A stretch of DNA of 57,290 nucleotides from Acidimicrobiales bacterium (GTDB lineage Bacteria > Actinomycetota > Acidimicrobiia > Acidimicrobiales > Aldehydirespiratoraceae). Shown piece after piece: positions 7,577 to 15,938 of the stretch. The notes under the pieces are model-generated. The model searched no databases and was not told where the DNA came from. It saw only the letters and a list, made by a program, of their open reading frames with translations. The stretch lies in assembly GCA_029247365.1 (NCBI GenBank), contig JAQWLJ010000051.1:1-57290 (forward strand), given 5' to 3'. Position numbers and translations under genes: made by a program. Positions within the stretch are counted from its first letter, which is position 1. The number at the start of each line of letters is the position of its first letter.

Positions 7577-9100
7577 CTAACCCACGTTCAAACCCTCGCC
7601 GCGACGCGGCACCCGGATTTCGACGATCGCGCCCCTCGGCGCATCGGTCGACGCGGGCCGGATCGTGAGCGTGCCCCCCAGGTCTGAGACCACGAACGTT
7701 CGCACGATCGTGAGACCGAGGCCAGCGTCGCGGTCGAGCGAGAACCCGTCGGGAATGCCCACCCCACCATTTCGCACCCGAATCGCAACCGAGCGACGGT
7801 CGGCACCGAGTTCAACGCTGACGACGGTTGCTTGCTCACCGGCGTGATCGATCGCGTTCTGGACGAGCTCGGCGACCGCAACAGCAAGGGGCATGGCGAC
7901 CTCGCCAGGCAGCTCGCCGACGTCGCCGGTGACATCGACGCGAAGCGGTCGGTCGGGTGAACTCAAGCCTTCGCTGACCAGCCGAACGATTCGGTGAACG
8001 ACGGTGTCGAAATCGACCTCATCGGTGGCATCGGTGGCAAGTGTCTCATGGACGACAGCAATGGCACCAATTCTTCGGGCACTGTGGGCAACGGCGAGCC
8101 GGGCCTCGTCGGAGGTGAGGCGCCGAGCCTGGAGATGAAGCAGCGACTGGATCGTCTGCAGATTGTTCTTCACCCGATGGTGAATTTCGCGAATTGTCGC
8201 GTCCTTCGACACCAGCAGGCGATCGCGACTCCGGATCTCGCTGACATCACGCAGGACCGCGAGCACACCCGTCGCCCGCCCGTCCTCAATCAACGGATGG
8301 CACCGAATGACGACACTGAGATCGTCGCTGTGTTCGAGTTCGGCGATCGTGCTGTGCCGGGTTTCGAGAGCCCGGCGAACAACAGCGTCGTCCACGCCAA
8401 CCTCGTCGAGGGTCCGACCGCCGGGATCGGCCCACACGCCGAGTCGGTGGAGTGCCGAGACGGCGTTGGGTGACGCGAACTCCACCCGGCGTTCACGGCC
8501 AAACACCAGCACACCGTCGCCAACCCGCGGCTCGCGGAACTCGCCGGCTCGCTCCTGTTGCTCAAGCGGAAACGTGCCTTCCTCAACCATCGTCGCAAAG
8601 CGACGCCACAACGTCCGGTACTCACGTTCGAGCCCAGATCGGTTCCCGGCCAGCCCAGCTTCACCTTCGCGGGTCAGGACCGCGATCGTCTCACCGTCGT
8701 GTCGCACCGGCACATGGTCGACGAGGATTTGGCGAGCACCGACTGGCGCCGCGAACCCCTCCTCGACAGTGGGATCGGCGAAACCACTTCGACCAGCGAC
8801 GGTGATCGGAACCTCGGTCCGAACCCCATCGGTAAAACTTCGGGCGAGCATCCGGCGAGCGCCCACCGAGACGACCGTGCCTATGGGATCCCCGCCATAG
8901 ACGGTGCCCCCAGTAGTCGATCGCACATGACCCAACACGACGAACTGCGACGCGTTGGTATCGGTCGGTGCGTAGAGCAGGAGATCGGCAAAGGAAAGAT
9001 CAGCTGGCAGCGACCACGAGCCAAGCAGTCGCTGCAGATGCACAACCGCCCTCGGGGAAAGCGTCGTGTGCGCCGCAGCGAGTTCGGCGAGGCTCGCCAT
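7577..9100 (-). CDS. pdtaS: PdtaS-type sensor histidine kinase
   Basis: A 507-residue cytoplasmic histidine kinase. It has an N-terminal GAF-like domain (about 1-165), a PAS-like domain (about 190-290), a HisKA_2 dimerisation domain with EIHHRVKNNLQTIQSLLHLQ (His307/His308) and a C-terminal HATPase with N-box AVAELVQNAIDHAG and G-boxes GVGIPDGF and GLGLTIV. No membrane segment is visible. This matches PdtaS, whose partner PdtaR is an ANTAR RNA-binding antiterminator; no PdtaR gene is in the window. It is the last gene of the mrp-DUF3107-pdtaS unit, starting 20 bases after DUF3107. The signal is unknown here; in mycobacteria PdtaS responds to copper, nitric oxide and c-di-GMP. Confidence 0.9.
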   Translation of the reverse strand: MASLAELAAAHTTLSPRAVVHLQRLLGSWSLPADLSFADLLLYAPTDTNASQFVVLGHVRSTTGGTVYGGDPIGTVVSVGARRMLARSFTDGVRTEVPITVAGRSGFADPTVEEGFAAPVGARQILVDHVPVRHDGETIAVLTREGEAGLAGNRSGLEREYRTLWRRFATMVEEGTFPLEQQERAGEFREPRVGDGVLVFGRERRVEFASPNAVSALHRLGVWADPGGRTLDEVGVDDAVVRRALETRHSTIAELEHSDDLSVVIRCHPLIEDGRATGVLAVLRDVSEIRSRDRLLVSKDATIREIHHRVKNNLQTIQSLLHLQARRLTSDEARLAVAHSARRIGAIAVVHETLATDATDEVDFDTVVHRIVRLVSEGLSSPDRPLRVDVTGDVGELPGEVAMPLAVAVAELVQNAIDHAGEQATVVSVELGADRRSVAIRVRNGGVGIPDGFSLDRDAGLGLTIVRTFVVSDLGGTLTIRPASTDAPRGAIVEIRVPRRGEGLNVG

Positions 9101-9120
9101 CAGCCCAGCCGATCAGCCGG

Positions 9121-9348
9121 TCAGCCGAAGCCGATCGGATTGTTGCCCTCCGGGCCGAGTTCGACGTAGGCAATGCGCGCCGCCGAAACGGCAACCTCAA
9201 GTCCCTTGTCGTCGGTGAGCCACAACACGGACGACTCGCCAGCGAGCGCGGCATCGATCGATACCTTCAGGCTGGCGCGGTCGGTGTCATCGTTGAGCTT
9301 GAGCTGGACCTCACGGGGCGTGTCGGTCACTCCGATGCGGATGTCCAC
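9121..9348 (-). CDS. DUF3107 family protein
   Basis: A 75-residue protein of the small actinobacterial DUF3107 family, with no known function. It opens with VDIRIGVTDTPREVQ and ends with IAYVELGPEGNNPIGFG, the typical length and end of the family. The start is a GTG at 9348 with GGAGAG about seven bases upstream, so it has a normal ribosome site. It lies 28 bases after mrp and 20 bases before pdtaS, so the three are probably one transcript. Its place next to an Fe-S carrier and a redox-linked kinase may hint at a role in iron-sulfur or metal handling. That is a guess from context only. Confidence 0.88.
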   Translation of the reverse strand: MDIRIGVTDTPREVQLKLNDDTDRASLKVSIDAALAGESSVLWLTDDKGLEVAVSAARIAYVELGPEGNNPIGFG

Positions 9349-9376
9349 GGTGGATCTCTCCAGGGGTCGGGGGCGA

Positions 9377-10516
9377 TCAGTTGATCTTGAGTTCAGGATG
9401 CGTGCGCTTGCTGGGCGCATGAGCTAGTACCCACTCTGCCATCTGAACGAACACTTGCGACGCTTCGTTCGCCGGATCGACCGCCATGATCGGCTCGCCC
9501 TGATCAGATCCCTCTCGCATCGGGATGGTCATCGGGACCTGGCCGATGAGGTCGACCTCGAGTTGGTCCGCGAGATCCTTGCCTCCACCTGCACCGAACA
9601 GCTGGTACTGCTTGCCGTCGTCGCCGATGAACCAGGACATGTTCTCGATAACACCCTTCACCTCGATGTTGACCTGTTGGAACATGAACGCCGACCGCTG
9701 CGCAACCTTTTGAGCGGCCGGGTTTGGCGTGGTGACGATGTAGGCCTCGCTGCGGGGCAGAAATTGGGCGAGCGACAACGAGATATCGCCGGTGCCAGGT
9801 GGCAGGTCGACCAGCAAGAAGTCGGGCTCGTCCCAGTACACGTCGGTGAGGAACTGCTCGAGTGCCTTGTGGAGCATGGGCCCCCGCCAGATGACCGGCT
9901 GATCTTCTTGGGCAAAGAAGCCCATCGAGATGCAGCGGACACCGTGGGTCTCAGGCGGCACGATCATGTCATCGATGACGGTGGGCGGATGCTCGACGCC
10001 CAACATCCGAGGGATCGAGAAGCCCCAGACATCGGCATCGACGACCGCAACCGACTTGCCCCGCTGGGCGAGCGCGATGCCGAGGTTGGCGGTGACAGAC
10101 GACTTGCCGACACCGCCCTTGCCCGACGCGACGAGCAGCGTGCGAGTCCGGTTGCCAGCTTCGGCGAAGGGGATTGCGCGGCCCTCAGCGTGGCCATGCG
10201 CCGCCTGCGAGCCTGCAGTGCCCGCCGGATTACCGTGGACGAGCTCACGAACCTTGGTCCGCTGTTCGTCGGTCATCACACCAAAGTCGATCGTGACAAG
10301 GTTGACACCGTCGAGCGCCTGCACCGCGTCGGAGACCTCGGTCTGGATCTGGTTTCGCAACGGGCAGCCAGCGATGGTGAGGTCGATACCGACCTCGACA
10401 TGACCACCGTCGATCGTGGTGGACCGCACCATTCCGAGATCGACGATGCTGCGGTGGAGCTCAGGATCCTGAACCGGACGCAGAGCGTCGATGACAGCGG
10501 CTTCAGTGACAGACAT
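9377..10516 (-). CDS. mrp: Mrp/NBP35-type P-loop ATPase, Fe-S cluster carrier
   Basis: A 379-residue ApbC/Mrp protein that helps deliver iron-sulfur clusters. The N-terminal MIP18/DUF59 domain (about 1-90, with AGCPLRNQ) is followed by a deviant Walker A, SGKGGVGKSS, then the VVDADVWGFSIPRMLG and LLVDLPPGTGD motifs. The usual cluster-bridging CPxC pair is missing: the segment after ENMSWF reads IGDDGKQYQLFG. I use the ATG at 10516, which has GGAAGG upstream. The earlier ATG at 10555 is only four bases from the -10 box and so would lie before the transcription start. It is divergent from the SufR-like gene. Confidence 0.93.
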   Translation of the reverse strand: MSVTEAAVIDALRPVQDPELHRSIVDLGMVRSTTIDGGHVEVGIDLTIAGCPLRNQIQTEVSDAVQALDGVNLVTIDFGVMTDEQRTKVRELVHGNPAGTAGSQAAHGHAEGRAIPFAEAGNRTRTLLVASGKGGVGKSSVTANLGIALAQRGKSVAVVDADVWGFSIPRMLGVEHPPTVIDDMIVPPETHGVRCISMGFFAQEDQPVIWRGPMLHKALEQFLTDVYWDEPDFLLVDLPPGTGDISLSLAQFLPRSEAYIVTTPNPAAQKVAQRSAFMFQQVNIEVKGVIENMSWFIGDDGKQYQLFGAGGGKDLADQLEVDLIGQVPMTIPMREGSDQGEPIMAVDPANEASQVFVQMAEWVLAHAPSKRTHPELKIN

Positions 10517-10558
10517 GGGCAGGGAGTCGCCTTCCGGTATTTCTCCTACGGCCATAGG

Positions 10559-10565
10559 TAGAATA
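10559..10565. promoter_or_regulatory. Bidirectional -10 element between mrp and the SufR-like gene
   Basis: TAGAATA reads as TAGAAT on the plus strand (10559-10564, six bases before the GTG at 10571) and as TATTCT on the minus strand (10565-10560). The plus transcript would be leaderless. The minus transcript would carry a leader of about 35 bases before the mrp ATG at 10516. Binding of one regulator here would control both genes. Confidence 0.5.
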
Positions 10566-10570
10566 CCGGG

Positions 10571-11299
10571 GTGGATCCTGCGTCACCCATGCGAGAGCTG
10601 AGCCCGACGGAGTTCTCTTCGACGGTCACCGCGATCACCGCCGCGTTCGGTGACCCGACCCGGCGCGACATCTTCCTGTTCGCACACGAGCACGACGCCG
10701 GCGTCACCGCCGCAGACTGCGCGACCCGGTTCGACCTGCACGCAAACGTCGCTCGCCACCATCTCGACAAGCTGGCGTCCGGCGGCTACCTCGAAGTCGC
10801 AGTCGCCAAGTCGGCGGGTGGCGTCGGTCGGCCGTCAAAGCGTTACTGCACCACCCAGGACGCAGTGCATCTCGCGGTCGATGTTCGTCAGGACGACATT
10901 CTCGTGGCCTTGCTGGGTCGAGCATTGGCGCTGCTACCGGCCGACGTCGCTGAGCAAATGGCCGAGGAAGTCGGTCAGGAGTACGGCAAAGCAATGGCCG
11001 ATTCACTCGAGCCAACCGCAACCCACCGCTCGTTCCAGGGTGCCCTCCACGCGGTCGCCGACGCGTTGTCCGCCCACGGGTTCGCAGCCCGCGCCGAACA
11101 GACCGATGGCGAAGAGCTCCAGATCGTCGCCGAGCACTGCCCATTCGGCGACGCGGTCGTCGAATACCCGGTGATCTGTGCGGTCGACCGTGGCATCGTC
11201 AAGGGCATGCTCAACCAGCTCGTCGGACCGAGCGGCGCCGACACGGCATCCTCGGTGGCGCAGGGCGACGACGTCTGCGTCACCCACGTCACGCTCTAG
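10571..11299 (+). CDS. SufR-like helix-turn-helix regulator with cysteine-rich C-terminus
   Basis: A 242-residue regulator. The N-terminal winged-helix domain (about 15-95) includes FGDPTRRDIFLFAHE, a recognition helix in DLHANVARHHLDKLASGGY, and the GVGRPSKRYCT wing. The C-terminal domain holds EHCPFGDAVVEYPVICAVD, a C-X12-C spacing as in SufR, and a third cysteine in DDVCVTHV. SufR proteins sense iron-sulfur status and control suf genes, so this protein probably senses Fe-S supply. It is divergent from mrp with a shared -10 region, which makes mrp a likely target. The GTG at 10571 fits a leaderless mRNA; an internal ATG at 10589 is an alternative. Confidence 0.85.
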   Translation: MDPASPMRELSPTEFSSTVTAITAAFGDPTRRDIFLFAHEHDAGVTAADCATRFDLHANVARHHLDKLASGGYLEVAVAKSAGGVGRPSKRYCTTQDAVHLAVDVRQDDILVALLGRALALLPADVAEQMAEEVGQEYGKAMADSLEPTATHRSFQGALHAVADALSAHGFAARAEQTDGEELQIVAEHCPFGDAVVEYPVICAVDRGIVKGMLNQLVGPSGADTASSVAQGDDVCVTHVTL

Positions 11300-11581
11300 G
11301 CCGGGGCCGGACACCCGTCGACAGCAGTGCGCCTGCGCGGCCAGCAGCCCGCTGAACCGCGTTGCGTCGATCTCAGCCGATCGTCGACCAGCCTCTGGAG
11401 TGCCGGAGTTCGCGGTTCGTCTGCCCTGACGTTGCTGCGTAGACCGTCGTTGGCGTTCGTCGTTCGTGACCGTGTCCCCTGCACCGGCTACCGCGAAGCC
11501 ACCCCCCAGAGCCCGCCTCCACCGCCACTCGACGTGACTTCTCTGCCGTGAGCCCACGGGCTCAACACCCCTTGTCGCGGC
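11300..11581. other. 282-base gap without a gene
   Basis: Between the SufR-like gene and the next -10 box. Open frames exist on both strands, but none has a recognisable protein or a plausible start. I see no strong hairpin with a T-run. Confidence 0.5.
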
Positions 11582-11587
11582 TACGGT
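11582..11587 (+). promoter_or_regulatory. -10 box of the SixA-like gene
   Basis: TACGGT, exactly seven bases before the GTG at 11595, as expected for a leaderless mRNA. Confidence 0.45.
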
Positions 11588-11594
11588 CCCACCG

Positions 11595-12065
11595 GTGACC
11601 ATCTACCTGGTGCGCCACGGGAGTGCCGGGCACCGCAACCCATTCGACGACGATCTCGGCCGTCCGCTCGATGACCGGGGCCGCGATCAGGCCGAGGCGC
11701 TGCTGGGGTTCTTCGCCGATGCGCCCATCCGGTCGATCTGGTCATCGTTGGCCACTCGCTGTGTCCAGACCGTCGCCCCTCTTGCCACCGCATGCGATTT
11801 GATGATCGACGAGCGACGTGAGCTCACCGAGGGTGCCCGGTCGGCCCTGCTGCTCGAAGCGATACGTGAACAGGTCCTGCTCGACGGCGACGTCGTCATG
11901 TGCAGCCACGGCGATCTCATCCCAGAGGTGCTCAACCGACTCCTTCGCGAAGGCATGAGTGTCATCGGCGGCCGGGGGTGCGAGAAAGGCTCGGTCTGGA
12001 GCCTCGAAGCGCGCGGGCGCGACATCGTGAGCGGCACCTACACCGCAACCCCAGGGGCACCGTAA
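11595..12065 (+). CDS. SixA-like histidine phosphatase
   Basis: A 156-residue protein of the histidine phosphatase superfamily, about the size of SixA phosphohistidine phosphatases. The N-terminal VTIYLVRHGSAGHRN carries the catalytic RHG. The SSLATRCVQTVAPLA segment is the standard second motif, and CSHGDLIPEVL holds the second histidine. Substrate unknown; removal of phosphate from phosphohistidine proteins or a small phosphoester are both possible. The GTG start is supported by the -10 box seven bases upstream. It stands alone and converges with the long minus-strand ccm operon. Confidence 0.85.
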   Translation: MTIYLVRHGSAGHRNPFDDDLGRPLDDRGRDQAEALLGFFADAPIRSIWSSLATRCVQTVAPLATACDLMIDERRELTEGARSALLLEAIREQVLLDGDVVMCSHGDLIPEVLNRLLREGMSVIGGRGCEKGSVWSLEARGRDIVSGTYTATPGAP

Positions 12066-12150
12066 CGCGTGGCTGACACTCGGAGGCCGAGCGAAGATCG
12101 GGTGAGTGAGGCTCCGAACCGAGTCCGCCTCCACCCCTGCGTGGACACAT

Positions 12151-12175
12151 GGAGCGACGTCGACAACCTCGCTCC
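12151..12175. terminator. Hairpin between converging genes
   Basis: GGAGCGA (12151-12157) pairs with TCGCTCC (12169-12175) around an 11-base loop. There is no clear T-run on either side, so a terminator role is only likely from its place between the converging genes ending at 12065 and 12199. Confidence 0.35.
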
Positions 12176-12198
12176 GACTCGTGGCCCTGATCTGACGG

Positions 12199-14301
12199 CT
12201 ATGGGTCGGGAATAACCCGGATCGATGAGTAACACATCTCGTCGATCGTGCCCTCGTTCCACGTGACGTACCGCGGTTCTTCGAGGTGAACGAGGGAGCG
12301 ATCCCACCAGCACTCAAAGCGAACCGAGTCGCCGCGCTCGATGCGGATCTCCTCGACCGGGGTGTAATTGAGCTGCCACTCGAAACTCCACACCGGAATG
12401 TCGAGGAGGACGCGCTCATCGGGCGTGTCCGGATGCAGGGTCATTCGGTACGAGGCACCGAACTCGTGCATGTGGCCGAGCACCGAGAAGATCGTGCCCG
12501 TGTAGCGCGCCGCCAGGTCGCACGAGCTGTGGGCGACCGTGCCATCGAGCTGGTCGTAGTCAGACAGCTGTCCGCCGCAGCTGCGGATCATGATGTCGGG
12601 CAAGGATGCAGCGGCTGGTCCGTAGAGCTCAGCGAGCTCGACCAACACGGCGTCGCGGTCGCACAGCGGCGCACCCGTGGCGATTTCCTCCGGCGTGCAG
12701 GGCATCTCGGCGGGCGTCGTGTAAGCGGCCCCCCGGATGCGACGCATGCCGGCAGCGATCTCGCCGGGAGTCGCGGTTTGCAACACTATCGTCGATTGAT
12801 CCGGTGGGGTCTCGTGGTCGAAGTGGTAGTGGATCTGGTTGACGATCGCGTCGCCCGGCTCGAGGTAAATACCGACGCCGTCGGGGAACTCCGACGGCTG
12901 TTGGCCGGGCGCCCATCCGGCGATGCTATACACGCCGTTGCTCGTCAGGCCCTCGCCGACGTAGCACTGGTAGCCCGGCTTGTCGTCCACGGCCGATCGG
13001 CGCTCGATCTCGGGCAACGCCGTCGCCGGTACACGGCTGATGATTGCGTGATGGACGACGCTTGTCGCATCGGGCTCGAAGTCGAGACCGGTGATCCAGG
13101 TACCGTCTCCTTCGGGGTCGGGAACCTCGTACACCTGGCAGCGGTAGTCGTCTTTTTGATCGAGCGAGCCGACGTACGGCTCCGCAGGAGCGGTGACGAT
13201 GTCGCGGCGGATCGGGTTCAGGAGTTCGACGGTGGAGGTCAAGGGAGCGGCGGGCGCGACATCGAGCCCACCGCCCGCCGCCGCCCAGGCTTGCAGGATC
13301 GAGAGTTCCTCGTCGGTGAGGGACCAGTCGCCGTGGAACTCAACGCTCAGATCCGAGGGAAGCCATGGGGGCATGTAACCCGAGCCAGTGACGAGGGCGA
13401 TGTCGTCGGCGATCGCAGCTGCGTCACCAGCTGTGTCGAAGGCGACCGTGTTCCACCCCGGCCCGCCGCTGATGTGGCAGCCGACGCAATTCGCCTCGAG
13501 CACCGGTTGGACCTCGGCAGCGAACGCGCCTCCTGCAAACTCATCGGCGGACAGGTCGGTATCGAGAGAGCCATCGGTCTCGCTGCCGAGGTCGACCTCA
13601 TGGGCTACGAGATCGAACTCGAGCGTGATCTCATCATCGGTGTGCGCGAGTCGGGCGATGTTGATGGGTCCGACACCAAACGTCGAACCCTGGATTACCG
13701 CTGACATCTCCGCCGTGAGGTGGTCGGCATGGAGCGCGACGGCACCCTCAAACACGACCGGCAACGTGGTCTCCTTGACCGTCAGATCGCCGGTGATCGT
13801 GATGGGAACCGGGGTGGCCTGCCCGAGTTCAGTTGGGAGACCACTGATCGAGGTTGGCTGAAACCGGACGAACGGGTAGTGCGTCGACTCGAGGAAGTCG
13901 TGGCGAAGTCGCTTGTCGCGGAGATCGGAGTCGGAGGTGAACATCTCGACGTTGATGACGATTTCGCCCACGATGGAACGGGTGACATCGGTGGTGTCGA
14001 TGACGATGTCGCCGCCGATCACTGAGGTGGCGCCAACGGTCGTCCGCTCCGCGCCGACGAGACGTTCGCTCACGACGTACCGCGCCTCGGACCCGTTCCC
14101 GGGAGCGACTCGAAACAGTCGATCGGTAACGGCGTCGATCTGATTGACGTCGATCGTTGGCGCGTCGACATCCTGGGTCTGCGCCTCATCGGTACCGAAC
14201 AGCCACCGCCACTGATCCTGCGTGAAGATCGCTGCACTACCGACGACGAGCACTCCGACGATGAGGATGCGACCCAGATCAAGTCGTCGGAGAACGGCCA
14301 T
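12199..14301 (-). CDS. Three-domain protein: YceI, cytochrome c, copper monooxygenase
   Basis: A 700-residue exported protein. A membrane anchor or signal at about 10-28 is followed by a YceI lipocalin-like domain (about 60-235, with the LRDKRLRHDFLEST segment), then a mono-heme cytochrome c with CVGCH (272-276) and a likely axial Met310 in GYMPPW. Next is a domain like dopamine beta-hydroxylase/PHM (about 380-700). Its copper ligands appear complete: His417-His418 (VVHHAI), HYH (491-493), HMH (610-612) and Met689 in DEMC. It is the last gene of the ccm operon, whose products would attach its heme. Probably an extracytoplasmic oxidoreductase fed by electrons from the heme; the substrate is unknown and YceI may bind a lipid or isoprenoid. 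Confidence 0.87.
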   Translation of the reverse strand: MAVLRRLDLGRILIVGVLVVGSAAIFTQDQWRWLFGTDEAQTQDVDAPTIDVNQIDAVTDRLFRVAPGNGSEARYVVSERLVGAERTTVGATSVIGGDIVIDTTDVTRSIVGEIVINVEMFTSDSDLRDKRLRHDFLESTHYPFVRFQPTSISGLPTELGQATPVPITITGDLTVKETTLPVVFEGAVALHADHLTAEMSAVIQGSTFGVGPINIARLAHTDDEITLEFDLVAHEVDLGSETDGSLDTDLSADEFAGGAFAAEVQPVLEANCVGCHISGGPGWNTVAFDTAGDAAAIADDIALVTGSGYMPPWLPSDLSVEFHGDWSLTDEELSILQAWAAAGGGLDVAPAAPLTSTVELLNPIRRDIVTAPAEPYVGSLDQKDDYRCQVYEVPDPEGDGTWITGLDFEPDATSVVHHAIISRVPATALPEIERRSAVDDKPGYQCYVGEGLTSNGVYSIAGWAPGQQPSEFPDGVGIYLEPGDAIVNQIHYHFDHETPPDQSTIVLQTATPGEIAAGMRRIRGAAYTTPAEMPCTPEEIATGAPLCDRDAVLVELAELYGPAAASLPDIMIRSCGGQLSDYDQLDGTVAHSSCDLAARYTGTIFSVLGHMHEFGASYRMTLHPDTPDERVLLDIPVWSFEWQLNYTPVEEIRIERGDSVRFECWWDRSLVHLEEPRYVTWNEGTIDEMCYSSIRVIPDP

Positions 14302-14337
14302 CTTCTAAGTATCGATCATCGCAGCAGAAACGTGAAG

Positions 14338-15486
14338 TCAGCCGCCAACAATCTGGGACCGCAGACCGAACTCTGCAATGACCTGACGGAGGTCGGCCGG
14401 GCGAACCGGCAGCGCGTCGAACGCAGCAAGATCGGTCGCTGCGCCGGCAAGCTCGCCCAGGAATGCCAGGGTGAACGAGCGGTAGACGAGCGACTCGGGA
14501 TGCGTCGGGTCGAGAGCGAGGGCTCGATCGAGGAACGAGAGCCCCAAGTCAGCAGGGGCGGGTTCTTGCACCGAGGCACTGCGGGCCAGGATCCACGCGT
14601 ACCCGGCGAGCAAATCGGTGTCGTCGGGCGCCTCGTCGAGCGCAGTCTGGACCACACCGATCGCGCCAAACACGTCGCCACCGGCTGCGATGGCTTCGGC
14701 CGCAAGAAGCACGTCCGAGGCGGTCAGACCTGCGTCGAGAAACGACCCGGAGTCGCCGCTCATCCACTGGGCCTGGACCCGAGCGAGCGCATCCGCTTGG
14801 GCGATCTCGTCAAGACGTGCCCGCAGACCCTGCTGCACGACAAGCTCCTCAAGAAATGGCGGCGCGGCGAGTAGGTCAAACGCGTCGAGGTGGAACTGGG
14901 CAGCAGCGATATCGCCGACATCGAGTGCGATCGCCGTGGCGAAGACCCGCGCATCGGGATAGTCAGGGTCGATCGCGACAGCGTCCGCGATGAGTGGCGA
15001 CGCTGCGTCGGGGTCGCCTTGGAGGCGAGTGAACCAGGCTTTATAGGTGAGGGCCTCGACGTTGGACGGTTGAATCTCGAGCACCTCGTCGTAGAGCGTA
15101 ATCGCACCGACAAGGTCGCCCTGTCCGAACGCGGCCTGGGCTTCGAGGACGAGTTCGCGTGCGGTCACCCGGATCTCGCCGGTGATCGTGTCGTTGGACC
15201 CTCGGCTGCCCGAGAACTGGGCGACGAACACGCCGGCCAAGGTAGCGAGGACGACCACGCCGAACAGCCACCACCAACTCCGGCCGCTGGCTTGGGCCAC
15301 CGCTGGGGGCGCCGTCGGCGGTTGGCCTTCGATCAACCGGATGACGGACGCCGCCCGGGCGGTGTAATCAGCCTTGAGGGTGGCGTAGTCGTCGGCCTCC
15401 AGGTCGCCAGCCGCGTACTCGGCTTCGAGATCGTCGAGCGACGAAAGCAGGAAGTCGCGCTCCTCGAAGAGCGCAGGATTGGTCAT
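14338..15486 (-). CDS. CcmI-like TPR protein of cytochrome c biogenesis
   Basis: A 382-residue membrane protein. Residues 1-50 form an acidic helical stretch (ERDFLLSSLDDLEAEYAAG) like the start of CcmI. One membrane helix follows at about 70-92 (SWWWLFGVVVLATLAG), then tetratricopeptide repeats to the end. CcmI proteins hold apocytochrome c and hand it to the heme ligation complex. The ATG overlaps the end of ccmH by four bases (15483-15486), and the heme protein gene follows 36 bases after the stop. The TPR part is diverged, so I assign the role mostly from position and overall layout. Confidence 0.75.
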   Translation of the reverse strand: MTNPALFEERDFLLSSLDDLEAEYAAGDLEADDYATLKADYTARAASVIRLIEGQPPTAPPAVAQASGRSWWWLFGVVVLATLAGVFVAQFSGSRGSNDTITGEIRVTARELVLEAQAAFGQGDLVGAITLYDEVLEIQPSNVEALTYKAWFTRLQGDPDAASPLIADAVAIDPDYPDARVFATAIALDVGDIAAAQFHLDAFDLLAAPPFLEELVVQQGLRARLDEIAQADALARVQAQWMSGDSGSFLDAGLTASDVLLAAEAIAAGGDVFGAIGVVQTALDEAPDDTDLLAGYAWILARSASVQEPAPADLGLSFLDRALALDPTHPESLVYRSFTLAFLGELAGAATDLAAFDALPVRPADLRQVIAEFGLRSQIVGG

Positions 15487-15938
15487 GGCCGTTTGCGAGC
15501 TGCAGCAACGACCGCCTCGTCGTCAGCGCTCGCCGCAAGATCAGGTTCGTCACTCCACCGCCTGAAGACGACCACGAGACCGACGAGGGCGGCTGCGCCT
15601 GCGACCACCGGCAGGATCCACACGAGGCTGGCGACGCCGGACGACGACGGCGTGTAGTCGATGTCTTCCCCGAAGTTCGAGACCAGTTGATCGCGGATGA
15701 ACCCGTCGGAGCGGCCCTCGTCTACCCAGACCCGGATCTCGCGACGGATGGTGCGCGCAACGGGGACGTCGGACTCGGCAACCGACTGGCCCTGACACAC
15801 CGGACAGGCGAAATCCTTCGCCAGCGCGTAGGCCTTATCGGCGTTGGTCGCCGGCGAGCCCTGATCGACCGCAGCGAATACGAGCACCGACAGCGACACC
15901 ACTACGAAGGCGAACCACGAGAGCCCCCGCCGACTCAT
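15483..15938 (-). CDS. ccmH: CcmH, thiol reductase of System I cytochrome c maturation
   Basis: A 151-residue protein with an N-terminal signal or anchor (about 6-24), the redox motif FACPVCQGQSVAESD with Cys45 and Cys48, and a second membrane helix at about 103-124. The CPVCQ-Q pattern is specific to CcmH/CycL, which reduces the haem-binding cysteines of apocytochrome c outside the membrane. The two helices place the CxxC domain on the outer face. It overlaps ccmG upstream and the TPR gene downstream by four bases each. Confidence 0.93.
   Translation of the reverse strand: MSRRGLSWFAFVVVSLSVLVFAAVDQGSPATNADKAYALAKDFACPVCQGQSVAESDVPVARTIRREIRVWVDEGRSDGFIRDQLVSNFGEDIDYTPSSSGVASLVWILPVVAGAAALVGLVVVFRRWSDEPDLAASADDEAVVAAARKRP

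Noticed and set aside
10516-10555. Start of mrp at the ATG at 10555
   Set aside because: That ATG lies only four bases from the minus-strand -10 box, so it would be at or before the transcription start; the ATG at 10516 has a ribosome site.
12286-13704. A plus-strand open frame of 472 codons opposite the three-domain monooxygenase
   Set aside because: Antisense to a protein with intact heme and copper motifs; its own translation is rich in Arg, Val and Asp without any domain.
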